DNA from: Armatimonadota bacterium
GTDB taxonomy: Bacteria; Vulcanimicrobiota; JACPDS01
Length of the DNA: 7,966 bases
Reading direction: 5' to 3'
Assembly (NCBI GenBank): GCA_016183885.1
Contig: JACPDS010000027.1
Span: 1-7,966, forward strand
A program made the translations under genes and the position numbers. Shown here piece by piece: positions 1 through 5,391 of this stretch. How positions within the stretch are numbered: the stretch's first letter is position 1; every line of letters starts with the position of its first letter. The notes under the pieces are model-generated. The model saw nothing but the letters and a program-made list of their open reading frames with translations. It did no database searches and was not told the origin of the DNA.

Positions 1-511
1 CAAACATTCCGGAAGTTATCAAATCTTTTTTTCTCGCCGAAGCGTTGCCGGTTAAAAAATAAAGCCAGGGCAATTTTTTCCTGCCTTTAGAATGAAGAGT
101 TTTTGCGAATATTTCATTATTATTTAATTCCGCAATTGTATTAATTTGAATTTCACGGCCTACCACGGCAATATTTTCTTTTTGCCGATGGTGAAATTTA
201 AAATGCTCCTTAAGTAAATTGCCATCGGCAATAATATCCGCATCGGTAAATAAAATTATTTCACCCTTAGAGGCTTTTATGCCTCGATTTCTTGCCCCGC
301 TTCTTCCTTTATTTTCTCCTCTTAAATACTTTAAATTAAACTGGTTTAAATTATTTATCCATTCTTTTGTTCCATCGGTTGAATTATTATCGCAAATTAA
401 AATCTCATACTGTTCTTTAGGAAAATTTTGGTTTACTAAAGAATCAAGCGCTAATTTTAAAGTATTTAAGCGATTATAAGTTGGAATGACAATACTTATA
501 GCAGGCATCAT
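1..511 (-). CDS. Family 2 glycosyltransferase, N-terminal part (runs off window)
   Basis: The minus strand reads open from an ATG at 511 to the window edge, giving 170 residues without a stop. The protein opens with SIVIPTYNR (residues 5-13), the nucleotide-binding start of GT-A fold glycosyltransferases. ILICDNNSTDGT follows at 37-48, then a GARNRGIKASKGEIILFTDAD stretch at 72-92 whose final D90-A91-D92 is the metal-binding DxD motif. GNASARKKDLI at 155-165 fits the acceptor-side part of the family. Such enzymes move a sugar from a nucleotide donor to a glycan or lipid acceptor at the cytoplasmic face of the membrane; the substrate cannot be read from the sequence. Two ATG codons stand in tandem (511 and 508). 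No ribosome binding site precedes them, but a consensus promoter does, so the message is probably leaderless. It diverges from the toxin-antitoxin pair. The C-terminal part is outside the window. Confidence 0.93.
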   Translation of the reverse strand, partial: MMPAISIVIPTYNRLNTLKLALDSLVNQNFPKEQYEILICDNNSTDGTKEWINNLNQFNLKYLRGENKGRSGARNRGIKASKGEIILFTDADIIADGNLLKEHFKFHHRQKENIAVVGREIQINTIAELNNNEIFAKTLHSKGRKKLPWLYFLTGNASARKKDLITSGMF

Positions 512-517
512 TTTTTA

Positions 518-546
518 ATTATATGAATTTATTGGAAAAGCGTCAA
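518..546 (-). promoter_or_regulatory. Sigma-70-type promoter of the glycosyltransferase gene
   Basis: On the minus strand, TTGACG (546-541) and a perfect TATAAT (523-518) are separated by 17 bases. Six bases lie between the -10 box and the first ATG at 511, so the expected transcription start falls on the start codon itself. No Shine-Dalgarno sequence is present between promoter and gene. Confidence 0.75.
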
Positions 547-697
547 ATTTGCGAATTGCCTTATCTAAGATCATACCAAAATATTAAAAACTAATGGGGT
601 GGTTCGTGCAAAAGTTCAGATACATATGCACCATTGATAGAATAAAGTAAGATAAGAATTAAAGAGAAGTGCATAAGTACAGAACGCATTCATATAC

Positions 698-725
698 TTG
701 ACTATTATATCAAATATGATATAAT
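698..725 (+). promoter_or_regulatory. Sigma-70-type promoter of the higBA pair
   Basis: TTGACT (698-703), a 16-base spacer and a perfect TATAAT (720-725). The predicted start of transcription, about seven bases after the -10 box, is at 732, which is the first base of the toxin GTG codon. There is no room for a ribosome binding site. Confidence 0.75.
706..723. promoter_or_regulatory. Inverted repeat over the -10 box, likely antitoxin operator
   Basis: The arms TATATCA (706-712) and TGATATA (717-723) are a perfect 7-base inverted repeat around AATA. It fills most of the spacer and covers four bases of the -10 box, so a bound protein would block RNA polymerase. HigA-type antitoxins are known to repress their own operon by binding such palindromes. 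That HigA binds here is inference from position and symmetry. Confidence 0.6.
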
Positions 726-731
726 TAAATC

Positions 732-1052
732 GTGAATTGGAACATAGAGTTGCTTGACGGCATAGAAAGCTTTCTCTTATCACTTTCATCAAAAGAACAG
801 GCAAAAGCTGCCTGGCTAATTGATCTTTTAGAAAAAACTGGGACAAATCTCAGAGAACCCTATGCTAAATATTTAAAAAACGGAATCTGGGAATTAAGAC
901 CCGCGAAACAAATAAGAATTTTGTATTGTTTAAATAAAGACACATTTATAATTTTACATGCATTCAAAAAGAAAACCCGCAAAATATTAAAAAATGAAAC
1001 GGCTCTGGCTGAAAAAAGAAAAAAAGAATGCTTTGAAAGGAGAAGCAAATAA
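732..1052 (+). CDS. higB: HigB-like toxin, RelE superfamily (phage Gp49-like)
   Basis: A 106-residue basic protein. The core GIWELRPAKQIRILYCL (51-67), followed by FIILHAFKKKTRK (72-84), matches the phage-derived Gp49-like/HigB family: the Glu-Leu-Arg strand, an Arg at 62 and the Lys-rich HAFKKK turn. Known members are mRNA interferases that cleave messages on the ribosome and are neutralised by an HTH antitoxin. The start is GTG at 732. The frame has no ATG, and the next gene is the expected antitoxin, giving the toxin-first order typical of HigBA. The promoter -10 box ends only six bases upstream, so translation probably begins on a leaderless mRNA. The stop at 1050-1052 is one base before the antitoxin ATG. 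The C-terminal tail (about 90-106) is very Lys/Arg-rich and overlaps the antitoxin's ribosome binding site. Activity is inferred from family resemblance. Confidence 0.85.
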   Translation: MNWNIELLDGIESFLLSLSSKEQAKAAWLIDLLEKTGTNLREPYAKYLKNGIWELRPAKQIRILYCLNKDTFIILHAFKKKTRKILKNETALAEKRKKECFERRSK

Positions 1053-1053
1053 A

Positions 1054-1344
1054 ATGGAAAAATGGAAAGATGTTAGAAAGAAAATATTAAGCGATCAAAA
1101 AGTTTTTATGGAATATAATAGACTTCCCTCTATTGATATTGCGGCTCAAATTATAAATGCCAGATCGAAAAAGGGCTTAACTCAATTGAAACTAGCAAAA
1201 TTAGTAAAAACAAGCCAATCAGCTATAGCCCGGCTCGAAAACGGACATTATGCAGGCTATTCACTAAAAACTTTGTCTAAAATCGCCAAGGCTTTAAACT
1301 TTAATTTAAAAATTACTTTCATGCCCAGGTCCAAAGCTTCCTAA
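1054..1344 (+). CDS. higA: HigA-like antitoxin, XRE-family HTH protein
   Basis: A 96-residue protein with an XRE/Cro-type helix-turn-helix: GLTQLKLAKLVKTSQSAIARLENG at 41-64, followed by LKTLSKIAKALN at 71-82. Residues 1-30 form the short N-terminal extension common in HigA-type antitoxins. The chosen start is ATG 1054, because AAAGGAG (1036-1042) lies 11 bases upstream. An in-frame ATG at 994 lies deep inside higB and would add 20 Lys-rich residues outside the family pattern. The gene follows the toxin stop by one base, so the two are cotranscribed and probably translationally coupled. The expected roles are to bind and inhibit HigB and, with it, to repress the promoter through the palindrome at 706-723. 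Partner specificity is inferred from adjacency. Confidence 0.88.
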   Translation: MEKWKDVRKKILSDQKVFMEYNRLPSIDIAAQIINARSKKGLTQLKLAKLVKTSQSAIARLENGHYAGYSLKTLSKIAKALNFNLKITFMPRSKAS

Positions 1345-1606
1345 AATCCGCTGGAGCAAATTATCCCGCCAAAACCAGATCTTTTAGCTTACAGATATTC
1401 TCAATTTCCTTCAAAATGAGTTCTCATATTAGAATTCATACGGGTCGCCCCAAAATTTAAAAGCGATAAACGTTAAGTAAAAATCAAATATTAAAATATA
1501 AAACCAAAATAGAGAAATACACATATAAAAAAAGAAAGTTGACAGGCTTACCGATGAAAAAGCCTATTTTTAATTTTCTATATCTTAGTAGAGAGTGGGG
1601 CACAAT
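1345..1606. other. Gene-free stretch after higA
   Basis: No credible coding sequence on either strand. It contains a short hairpin at 1416-1439, with arms ATGAGTTCT and AGAATTCAT (one G-U pair) and a 6-base loop. No T-run follows, so it is not a standard terminator. A terminator-like hairpin lies further on at 1544-1578. GC content rises slightly around 1346-1372 and 1440-1450. Nothing else is recognisable. Confidence 0.5.
1544..1578 (+). terminator. Probable rho-independent terminator upstream of ffh
   Basis: A 6-base stem, AGGCTT (1544-1549) with AAGCCT (1560-1565), encloses a 10-base loop and is followed by ATTTTTAATTTT. The stem has only three G-C pairs, so it is modest. It sits about 200 bases after higA and just before the ffh promoter, where it would separate the two transcription units. 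Confidence 0.5.
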
Positions 1607-1636
1607 TTGACAAAATTTTAAGCTTCATTATATACT
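1607..1636 (+). promoter_or_regulatory. Sigma-70-type promoter of the ffh operon
   Basis: A perfect TTGACA (1607-1612) is followed, after 18 bases, by TATACT (1631-1636). Eight bases separate the -10 box from the ffh ATG at 1645, so the predicted 5' end is 0-2 bases before the start codon. No ribosome binding site is seen upstream of ffh. Confidence 0.7.
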
Positions 1637-1644
1637 TAGCTATT

Positions 1645-2982
1645 ATGTTTGAAAGTCTTCAAGAAAAATTAAATAATATTTTTAAGAAACTGCGTTCCAG
1701 AGGCAAACTTAACGAAAGCGACTTAAATGAATCTTTGAGGGAAGTAAGATTAGCTTTATTGGAAGCGGATGTAAATTTAAAAGTAGTTAAAGAATTTATC
1801 GGCAAAATTAAAGAAAAAGCCTTAGGCGAAAAATTATGGGAAAGCCTTACCCCCGGACAATTAGTAATTAAATTCGTTAAAGACGAATTAATTGAAATTA
1901 TGGGCAGTCATAACAGCAAGTTGAATTTAGCTCCTCAAGGTCCTACAATTATTATGTTGATAGGTTTGCATGGAAGCGGAAAAACCACCACTTGCGCTAA
2001 ACTAGCAGGATTATTAAAAAATAAAGCTCATAATCCTTTGTTAGTGGCTTGTGATATTTATCGGCCGGCGGCTGTCCTGCAAATTAAAACTTTAGGAGAA
2101 AAATTAGATATTCCCGTATATATAGGAGCTCCAAAAGATTCTCCTCTTGAGATTTGTAAAAAAGCTTTAGAACAAGCCAAAAAACAAGCTAAAGATGTGA
2201 TTATTATTGATACTGCGGGAAGACTGCATATTGATGAATCTTTAATGCAGGAATTAATTGAATTAAAAAATTGTCTTCATCCTAATGAAATTTTATTAAC
2301 AGCCGACGCTATGACAGGCCAAGAAGCCGTTAATATTGCTGAAAACTTTAATAAAAATTTAGAAATAGATGGAATAATTTTAACTAAATTAGATGGAGAT
2401 GCTCGAGGAGGAGCGGCTCTTTCTATAAAATTTGTTACAGGCAAACCGATTAAATTTGTGGGAGTTGGGGAAAAATTAGATACGCTGGAGCCTTTTTATC
2501 CCGATAGAATGGCTTCCCGAATATTAGGGATGGGCGATATTTTAGGATTAATTGAAAAAGCTGAAATCTCATTAGATTTAGAAAAAGCTAAAAATTTAGA
2601 AAAAAGAATAAAAACCCAAGAATTTACTTTAGTGGATTTTTTAGAGCAAATTCAACAGATTAAAAAAATGGGGCCTTTAGATCAAATTTTAGCCATGATC
2701 CCGGGTTTCTCTCAAGCGAAGCAATTTAATAACCTGCAAATTGACGAGAAGGAATTTAAACATTTAGAAGCAATTATTTATTCTATGACTCCTTATGAAA
2801 GAAATAATCCGCATATTTTAAATGCCGGCAGAAAAAGAAGAATTTCTCAAGGTTCGGGAACAGATGTAGCTTTGGTTAACCGCCTGCTTAAACAGTTTGA
2901 AATGCTTAAAAAAACTATGAAACAATTTGGAGAGATAGGGAAAAAATCTAATCCTTTAATGAAAATTCCGTTTTTTCAATAA
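1645..2982 (+). CDS. ffh: Signal recognition particle GTPase Ffh (SRP54)
   Basis: At 445 residues this is full length for bacterial Ffh. An N-terminal helical bundle (about 1-90, with LREVRLALLEADVNLKVVK at 31-49) precedes the GTPase domain. The domain shows P-loop GLHGSGKTTT (107-116), DIYRPAA (137-143), DTAGR (189-193), TKLDGDARGG (247-256) and GVGEKLDTLEPF (273-284). The methionine-rich RNA- and signal-binding M domain follows (about 327-430) with MTPYERNNP and GRKRRISQGSGT (395-406). Ffh with 4.5S RNA binds signal sequences as they emerge from the ribosome and docks them at the membrane via FtsY. ylxM, which precedes ffh in Bacillus, is absent, and no 4.5S RNA gene is seen nearby. The P-loop has His where Gln is usual (H109). 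The gene heads the operon, probably as a leaderless message. Confidence 0.98.
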   Translation: MFESLQEKLNNIFKKLRSRGKLNESDLNESLREVRLALLEADVNLKVVKEFIGKIKEKALGEKLWESLTPGQLVIKFVKDELIEIMGSHNSKLNLAPQGPTIIMLIGLHGSGKTTTCAKLAGLLKNKAHNPLLVACDIYRPAAVLQIKTLGEKLDIPVYIGAPKDSPLEICKKALEQAKKQAKDVIIIDTAGRLHIDESLMQELIELKNCLHPNEILLTADAMTGQEAVNIAENFNKNLEIDGIILTKLDGDARGGAALSIKFVTGKPIKFVGVGEKLDTLEPFYPDRMASRILGMGDILGLIEKAEISLDLEKAKNLEKRIKTQEFTLVDFLEQIQQIKKMGPLDQILAMIPGFSQAKQFNNLQIDEKEFKHLEAIIYSMTPYERNNPHILNAGRKRRISQGSGTDVALVNRLLKQFEMLKKTMKQFGEIGKKSNPLMKIPFFQ

Positions 2983-3035
2983 ATATAGTTAACAGCTTGA
3001 CAGCTTAAAAATAAATAAAAGGAGGTGAAAAATAT

Positions 3036-3293
3036 TTGGTAAAATTAAGATTGCGTAGAACAGGAGCTAAGAAACAACCTTCATATCGTTTAGTAGCTTC
3101 AGAATCCACATGCGCTCCTAAAGGAAAATTTATTGAAATTTTAGGACATTATAATCCTAGAACTGAACCTCCAACAATAGTTTTTAAGGAGGAGAAAGTA
3201 ATTGATTGGATTAGTAAAGGCGCCCAGCCATCGCCGCCTGTATTGCGTTTATTAAAAAGAATAGGAACATGGGAAAAAATTAAAGGGAAATAA
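3036..3293 (+). CDS. rpsP: Ribosomal protein bS16
   Basis: An 85-residue protein with the bS16 pattern: VKLRLRRTGAKKQPSYRLV at 2-20, KFIEILGHYNP at 31-41, and a C-terminal helix with GAQPSPPVLRLLKR at 62-75. bS16 binds 16S rRNA in the body of the 30S subunit and is needed early in assembly. The start is TTG at 3036, fixed by the very strong AAGGAGGTGA at 3019-3028 and by the conserved MVK opening. An upstream GTG within the ribosome binding site is out of frame. Length is normal for the family. The 53-base gap after ffh contains two copies of ACAGCTTR in tandem (2992-3007). It is cotranscribed with ffh, since no promoter is evident between them. Confidence 0.97.
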   Translation: MVKLRLRRTGAKKQPSYRLVASESTCAPKGKFIEILGHYNPRTEPPTIVFKEEKVIDWISKGAQPSPPVLRLLKRIGTWEKIKGK

Positions 3294-3324
3294 CCCAAAG
3301 AAAATCTAAGCAGAGGTGATTTAT

Positions 3325-3561
3325 ATGGTAATGATAAAAGAACTTTTAGTTTATTTAGCGAAATCTTTAGTAGATACTCCTGATTCAGTCGTGGTAAATG
3401 AAGTGCAGGGAGAAAGATCCACTATTTTAGAATTACGCGTAGCATCGGAAGATATGGGGAAAGTCATTGGAAAGCAGGGAAGAATTGCTCAAGCTTTACG
3501 CACCATTGTTAAAGCGGCCGCTACTAAAGAAGGCAAAAGAGTAATGATTGAGATTATTTAA
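3325..3561 (+). CDS. khpA: KH-domain RNA-binding protein KhpA (YlqC)
   Basis: A 78-residue protein made of a single KH domain. ELRVASEDMGKVIGKQGRIAQALR carries the RNA-gripping GxxG loop as GKQG (residues 49-52), and the tail KEGKRVMIEII is typical of YlqC/KhpA. In Gram-positive bacteria KhpA dimerises with KhpB/Jag and binds many small RNAs and mRNAs; links to cell elongation and division are reported there. The start is ATG 3325, five bases after GAGGTGA (3313-3319). The upstream GTG at 3316 is part of that ribosome binding site, and ATG 3331 is a possible alternative. The position directly after rpsP is the standard one for the family. The gene ends 33 bases before a large hairpin-forming repeat. 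Confidence 0.93.
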   Translation: MVMIKELLVYLAKSLVDTPDSVVVNEVQGERSTILELRVASEDMGKVIGKQGRIAQALRTIVKAAATKEGKRVMIEII

Positions 3562-3594
3562 ATTAAATAAAGTTGTAAATATTAAGTTATTTTT

Positions 3595-3676
3595 AGTTTT
3601 AAGCGTTAAGCTTTAAGTTTTAAGAGTTAAGTTATTTAATGCTTAACGCTTAAGGCTTACTTTTTAACGCTTTTTT
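3595..3676 (+). repeat. Heptamer-phased TTAAGNN / CTTAANN inverted repeat, possible attenuator
   Basis: Five TTAAG motifs begin at 3599, 3606, 3613, 3620 and 3627, exactly seven bases apart. The inverse motif then appears at the same period: CTTAACG (3642), CTTAAGG (3649), CTTACTT (3656) and TTTAACG (3663). The two halves pair: 3599-3611 is a perfect 13-base inverted repeat with 3641-3653. G-U and Watson-Crick pairs extend this to a 17-base stem (3595-3611 with 3641-3657) around a 29-base loop. T-runs follow at 3661-3665 and 3671-3676, so the RNA form could act as a partial terminator or processing site within the operon. The pattern is seen directly; the function is inference. Confidence 0.75.
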
Positions 3677-3724
3677 AATTTTTAAAAATGTTTTTAAATA
3701 TATAAATGGAGGATGAAGTAAAAA

Positions 3725-4132
3725 TTGGATAGTATTGAAATTAAAAGACCGATAGTAGTAAAAATTATTATGACTTTAGAATTTAAAGAACAATTAATTA
3801 ATGAAACCGTTAATACTATTAATCAAATTTCTGAAAATATAAAACATATTGAAACTATCCATGATTCTCATGCTGATACCAAAAATGAAGAACCGCAATC
3901 TAAATCCCCCTTTCAAGGCGGGCAAATGGGATTAGATCAACTTAAACAACTTAAACAAGAATTGGAATGGAAAATTAAAGAATTTGAAGCAGTAAAAGAA
4001 GGCGCGGAATTGCCTTTTAGGGTTTTTGAAGGGTCGGTTCAGTTAAAAATAGGAGATAATTTTTTAAGCAAAATGGCTAAAGCTGAAGTGGTGGTTAAAA
4101 ATTGGAAAGTTGTGGAAATTCGAGAGGGATAA
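3725..4132 (+). CDS. ylqD: YlqD family protein, function unknown
   Basis: A 135-residue protein resembling YlqD, the uncharacterised protein found between ylqC and rimM in Bacillus. Residues 4-25 (IEIKRPIVVKIIMTLEFKEQL) form the N-terminal strand and helix start. Residues 26-46 and 71-92 are charged helices suited to a coiled coil. Residues 93-133, with GDNFLSKMAKAEVVVKNWKVVEI, match the conserved C-terminal beta-rich part. The start is TTG 3725, 12 bases after GGAGG (3708-3712). The in-frame ATG at 3713 is stopped after two codons, and no other early canonical start exists before ATG 3770. Residues 47-70 are polar, look disordered and interrupt the coil; they are partly encoded by a C/G-rich palindrome-like patch (3905-3930). 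rimM begins at or near its end. No reaction can be assigned; the context suggests ribosome or RNA work. Confidence 0.8.
   Translation: MDSIEIKRPIVVKIIMTLEFKEQLINETVNTINQISENIKHIETIHDSHADTKNEEPQSKSPFQGGQMGLDQLKQLKQELEWKIKEFEAVKEGAELPFRVFEGSVQLKIGDNFLSKMAKAEVVVKNWKVVEIREG
3901..3930. repeat. C/G-rich palindrome-like patch inside ylqD
   Basis: In a strongly AT-rich gene, positions 3906-3922 read as five C, then TTTCAA, then GGCGGG. This is an imperfect palindrome, preceded by TAAAT and followed by CAAATGGG. It resembles degenerate members of the interspersed ATCCCCCTTT...GGGGGAT repeats that I recall from many bacterial genomes. It encodes S-K-S-P-F-Q-G-G-Q-M-G (residues 59-69) in the apparently disordered part of the protein. 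Origin as an inserted repeat is inference. Confidence 0.4.
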
Positions 4133-4635
4133 TCCCTGAATATATAACTGTCGGAGAAATTACCGCTAGTTTTGGGAATAAAGGAGAAGTAAAAGTAAAA
4201 ATTCTTACCGATTTCCCGGAAAGATTTAAAAAGCAAAAAAAATTTCATCTTTATAAAAATCAAAAAGAAACTGAAGTAATTATAGAAGAAGCAAGATTTC
4301 ATAAAAATTTTCTTCTTCTTAAGCTAAAAGGATATAACAATATAAAAGAAGCTCAAGAATTAAGAGGAGGATTATTGCAGATACACTTTTCTGAATTAAC
4401 CTCTCTTAAGAGCGAGCATTATTATCATTTTCAAATTATCGGATTAGATGTATATTCTTTTAAAGATAATAAATTTTTAGGTAAAATTAAAGAGATTTTA
4501 AACACAAAGGGCAATGATGTTTATATTCTGGAGGATTCTAAAATTTTAATTCCGGCTTTAAAAGAAGTAATTCTTAAAATTGATTTAAAACAAAATAAAA
4601 TGTGGATTAATTTGGAAAAAATTTATGCGGATTGA
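4102..4635 (+). CDS. rimM: 16S rRNA processing protein RimM
   Basis: A two-domain protein. The N-terminal RimM barrel covers about 14-96 (YITVGEITASFGNKGEVKV at 14-32), and a PRC-barrel domain covers about 107-172, with YYHFQIIGLDVY at 107-118, GNDVYIL at 137-143 and IPALKEVI at 150-157. RimM binds uS19 and assists late maturation of the 30S head. The start is uncertain. The only canonical in-frame codon before the conserved part is TTG 4102, which overlaps ylqD by 31 bases and adds about 12 residues that do not look like the family. A purine-rich GAGAGGG (4122-4128) further down would fit a start near 4129-4132, but the codons there are ATA and ATC. The TTG call gives 177 residues, within the usual size. 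The end overlaps trmD by 11 bases. Confidence 0.92.
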   Translation: MESCGNSRGIIPEYITVGEITASFGNKGEVKVKILTDFPERFKKQKKFHLYKNQKETEVIIEEARFHKNFLLLKLKGYNNIKEAQELRGGLLQIHFSELTSLKSEHYYHFQIIGLDVYSFKDNKFLGKIKEILNTKGNDVYILEDSKILIPALKEVILKIDLKQNKMWINLEKIYAD

Positions 4636-5329
4636 TATTATCACAGCTTTTCCGGAAACCTTTCGGTTTTTAAATTTTAGCATTATTAAAAGAGCCCAAG
4701 AAAAAAATAATTTAAAAATTAATTTAATTAATTTAAGAGATTTTTCTTTAGATAAACATAAAACTATTGATGAACCTCCTTATGGAGGCGGAGCAGGTAT
4801 GGTTTTGAAGCCGGAACCAATTTTTAAAGCGGTAAAATCAATTAAAAATGATTCTTCTAGAATAATTTTAATGTGCCCCCAGGGAAAACTTTTTAACCAA
4901 ACTAAGGCAAAAGAATTATCTAAAGAGCGGCATTTGATTTTTATTTGCGGACATTATGAAGGAGTTGATGAAAGAGTAAGGGTAAACTTAATTAATGAAG
5001 AAATTTCTATCGGAGATTATATTTTAACAGGAGGAGAACTTCCGGCTATGGTAATAATAGATGCATTAGTAAGGCTAATTCCGGGAGTAATTGAAGAAAA
5101 TTCGCTGAAAAATGAATCCTTTAACGATTATTTATTGGATTATCCTCAATATACCCGTCCTTTTGATTTTGACGGTTTTAAAGTTCCGGAAATTTTACTT
5201 TCGGGAAATCATAAAGAGATAAACTCCTGGAGAAAAAAAGAATCTTTAAAACGCACTTATTTAAGGCGTCCGGAATTTTTAAAACAAGACGACTTGGAAT
5301 TTTTAAAAAATTTAAATTGCGATTTATAA
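4625..5329 (+). CDS. trmD: tRNA (guanine-37-N1)-methyltransferase TrmD
   Basis: A 234-residue SPOUT-class enzyme that uses S-adenosylmethionine to make m1G37 next to the anticodon and so prevents +1 frameshifting. It opens with MRIDIITAFPE, then YGGGAGMVLKPEP at 53-65. The trefoil-knot cofactor site follows: GHYEGVDERV at 109-118 and IGDYILTGGELPAM at 129-142. Next come R150 in DALVRLIPGV and D172 just before YPQYTRP (173-179), corresponding to catalytic R154 and D169 of the E. coli enzyme. The C-terminal helical domain contains NSWRKKESLKRT. Length is normal. The ATG at 4625 lies inside the end of rimM (11-base overlap), with only a weak TTGGAAA upstream, so it is probably translationally coupled. 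The last codons of trmD contain the -35 box of the rplS promoter. Confidence 0.98.
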   Translation: MRIDIITAFPETFRFLNFSIIKRAQEKNNLKINLINLRDFSLDKHKTIDEPPYGGGAGMVLKPEPIFKAVKSIKNDSSRIILMCPQGKLFNQTKAKELSKERHLIFICGHYEGVDERVRVNLINEEISIGDYILTGGELPAMVIIDALVRLIPGVIEENSLKNESFNDYLLDYPQYTRPFDFDGFKVPEILLSGNHKEINSWRKKESLKRTYLRRPEFLKQDDLEFLKNLNCDL

Positions 5330-5345
5330 ATTTTTATGCTATAAT
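5317..5345 (+). promoter_or_regulatory. Extended -10 promoter in front of rplS
   Basis: TTGCGA (5317-5322), a 17-base spacer ending in the extended motif TGC (5337-5339), and a perfect TATAAT (5340-5345). The predicted start is near 5352, leaving a leader of about 40 bases with a ribosome binding site. The -35 box lies inside the last codons of trmD. It would allow bL19 and the genes after it to be expressed independently of rimM-trmD. Confidence 0.65.
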
Positions 5346-5391
5346 CACCCCTAAGAATAAAATAATTAAAATTTAAGAAAGGACAAAGAAA

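Noticed and set aside
592..640. GGTTCG near 601 as part of a tRNA gene
   Set aside because: No cloverleaf can be built around it: there is no acceptor stem, anticodon arm or CCA end in the expected places.
625..675. TATGCAC (625-631) and GTGCATA (669-675) as a regulatory inverted repeat
   Set aside because: The arms are 37 bases apart, short, and not linked to either promoter. Chance is likely in this composition.
616..846. Minus-strand open frame of 76 codons across the higB promoter
   Set aside because: It overlaps the higB coding region and promoter, has no ribosome binding site and shows no recognisable motif.
994..1053. Longer antitoxin starting at ATG 994
   Set aside because: It would overlap the toxin gene by 59 bases and add a Lys-rich extension. 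ATG 1054 has an AAAGGAG ribosome binding site and immediately follows the toxin stop.
1539..1570. TTGACA at 1539-1544 as the ffh -35 box
   Set aside because: The nearest AT-rich -10 candidate (TATTTT, 1565) is 20 bases away, and the region folds into a terminator-like hairpin. TTGACA at 1607 has a better-placed TATACT.
3316..3324. GTG 3316 as the khpA start
   Set aside because: This GTG is part of the GAGGTGA ribosome binding site that serves ATG 3325.
4039..4302. Minus-strand open frame opposite rimM, rich in Phe and Ser
   Set aside because: Phe-rich composition is what the complement of Lys/Glu-rich AT-rich genes gives. rimM and ylqD on the plus strand are clearly real.
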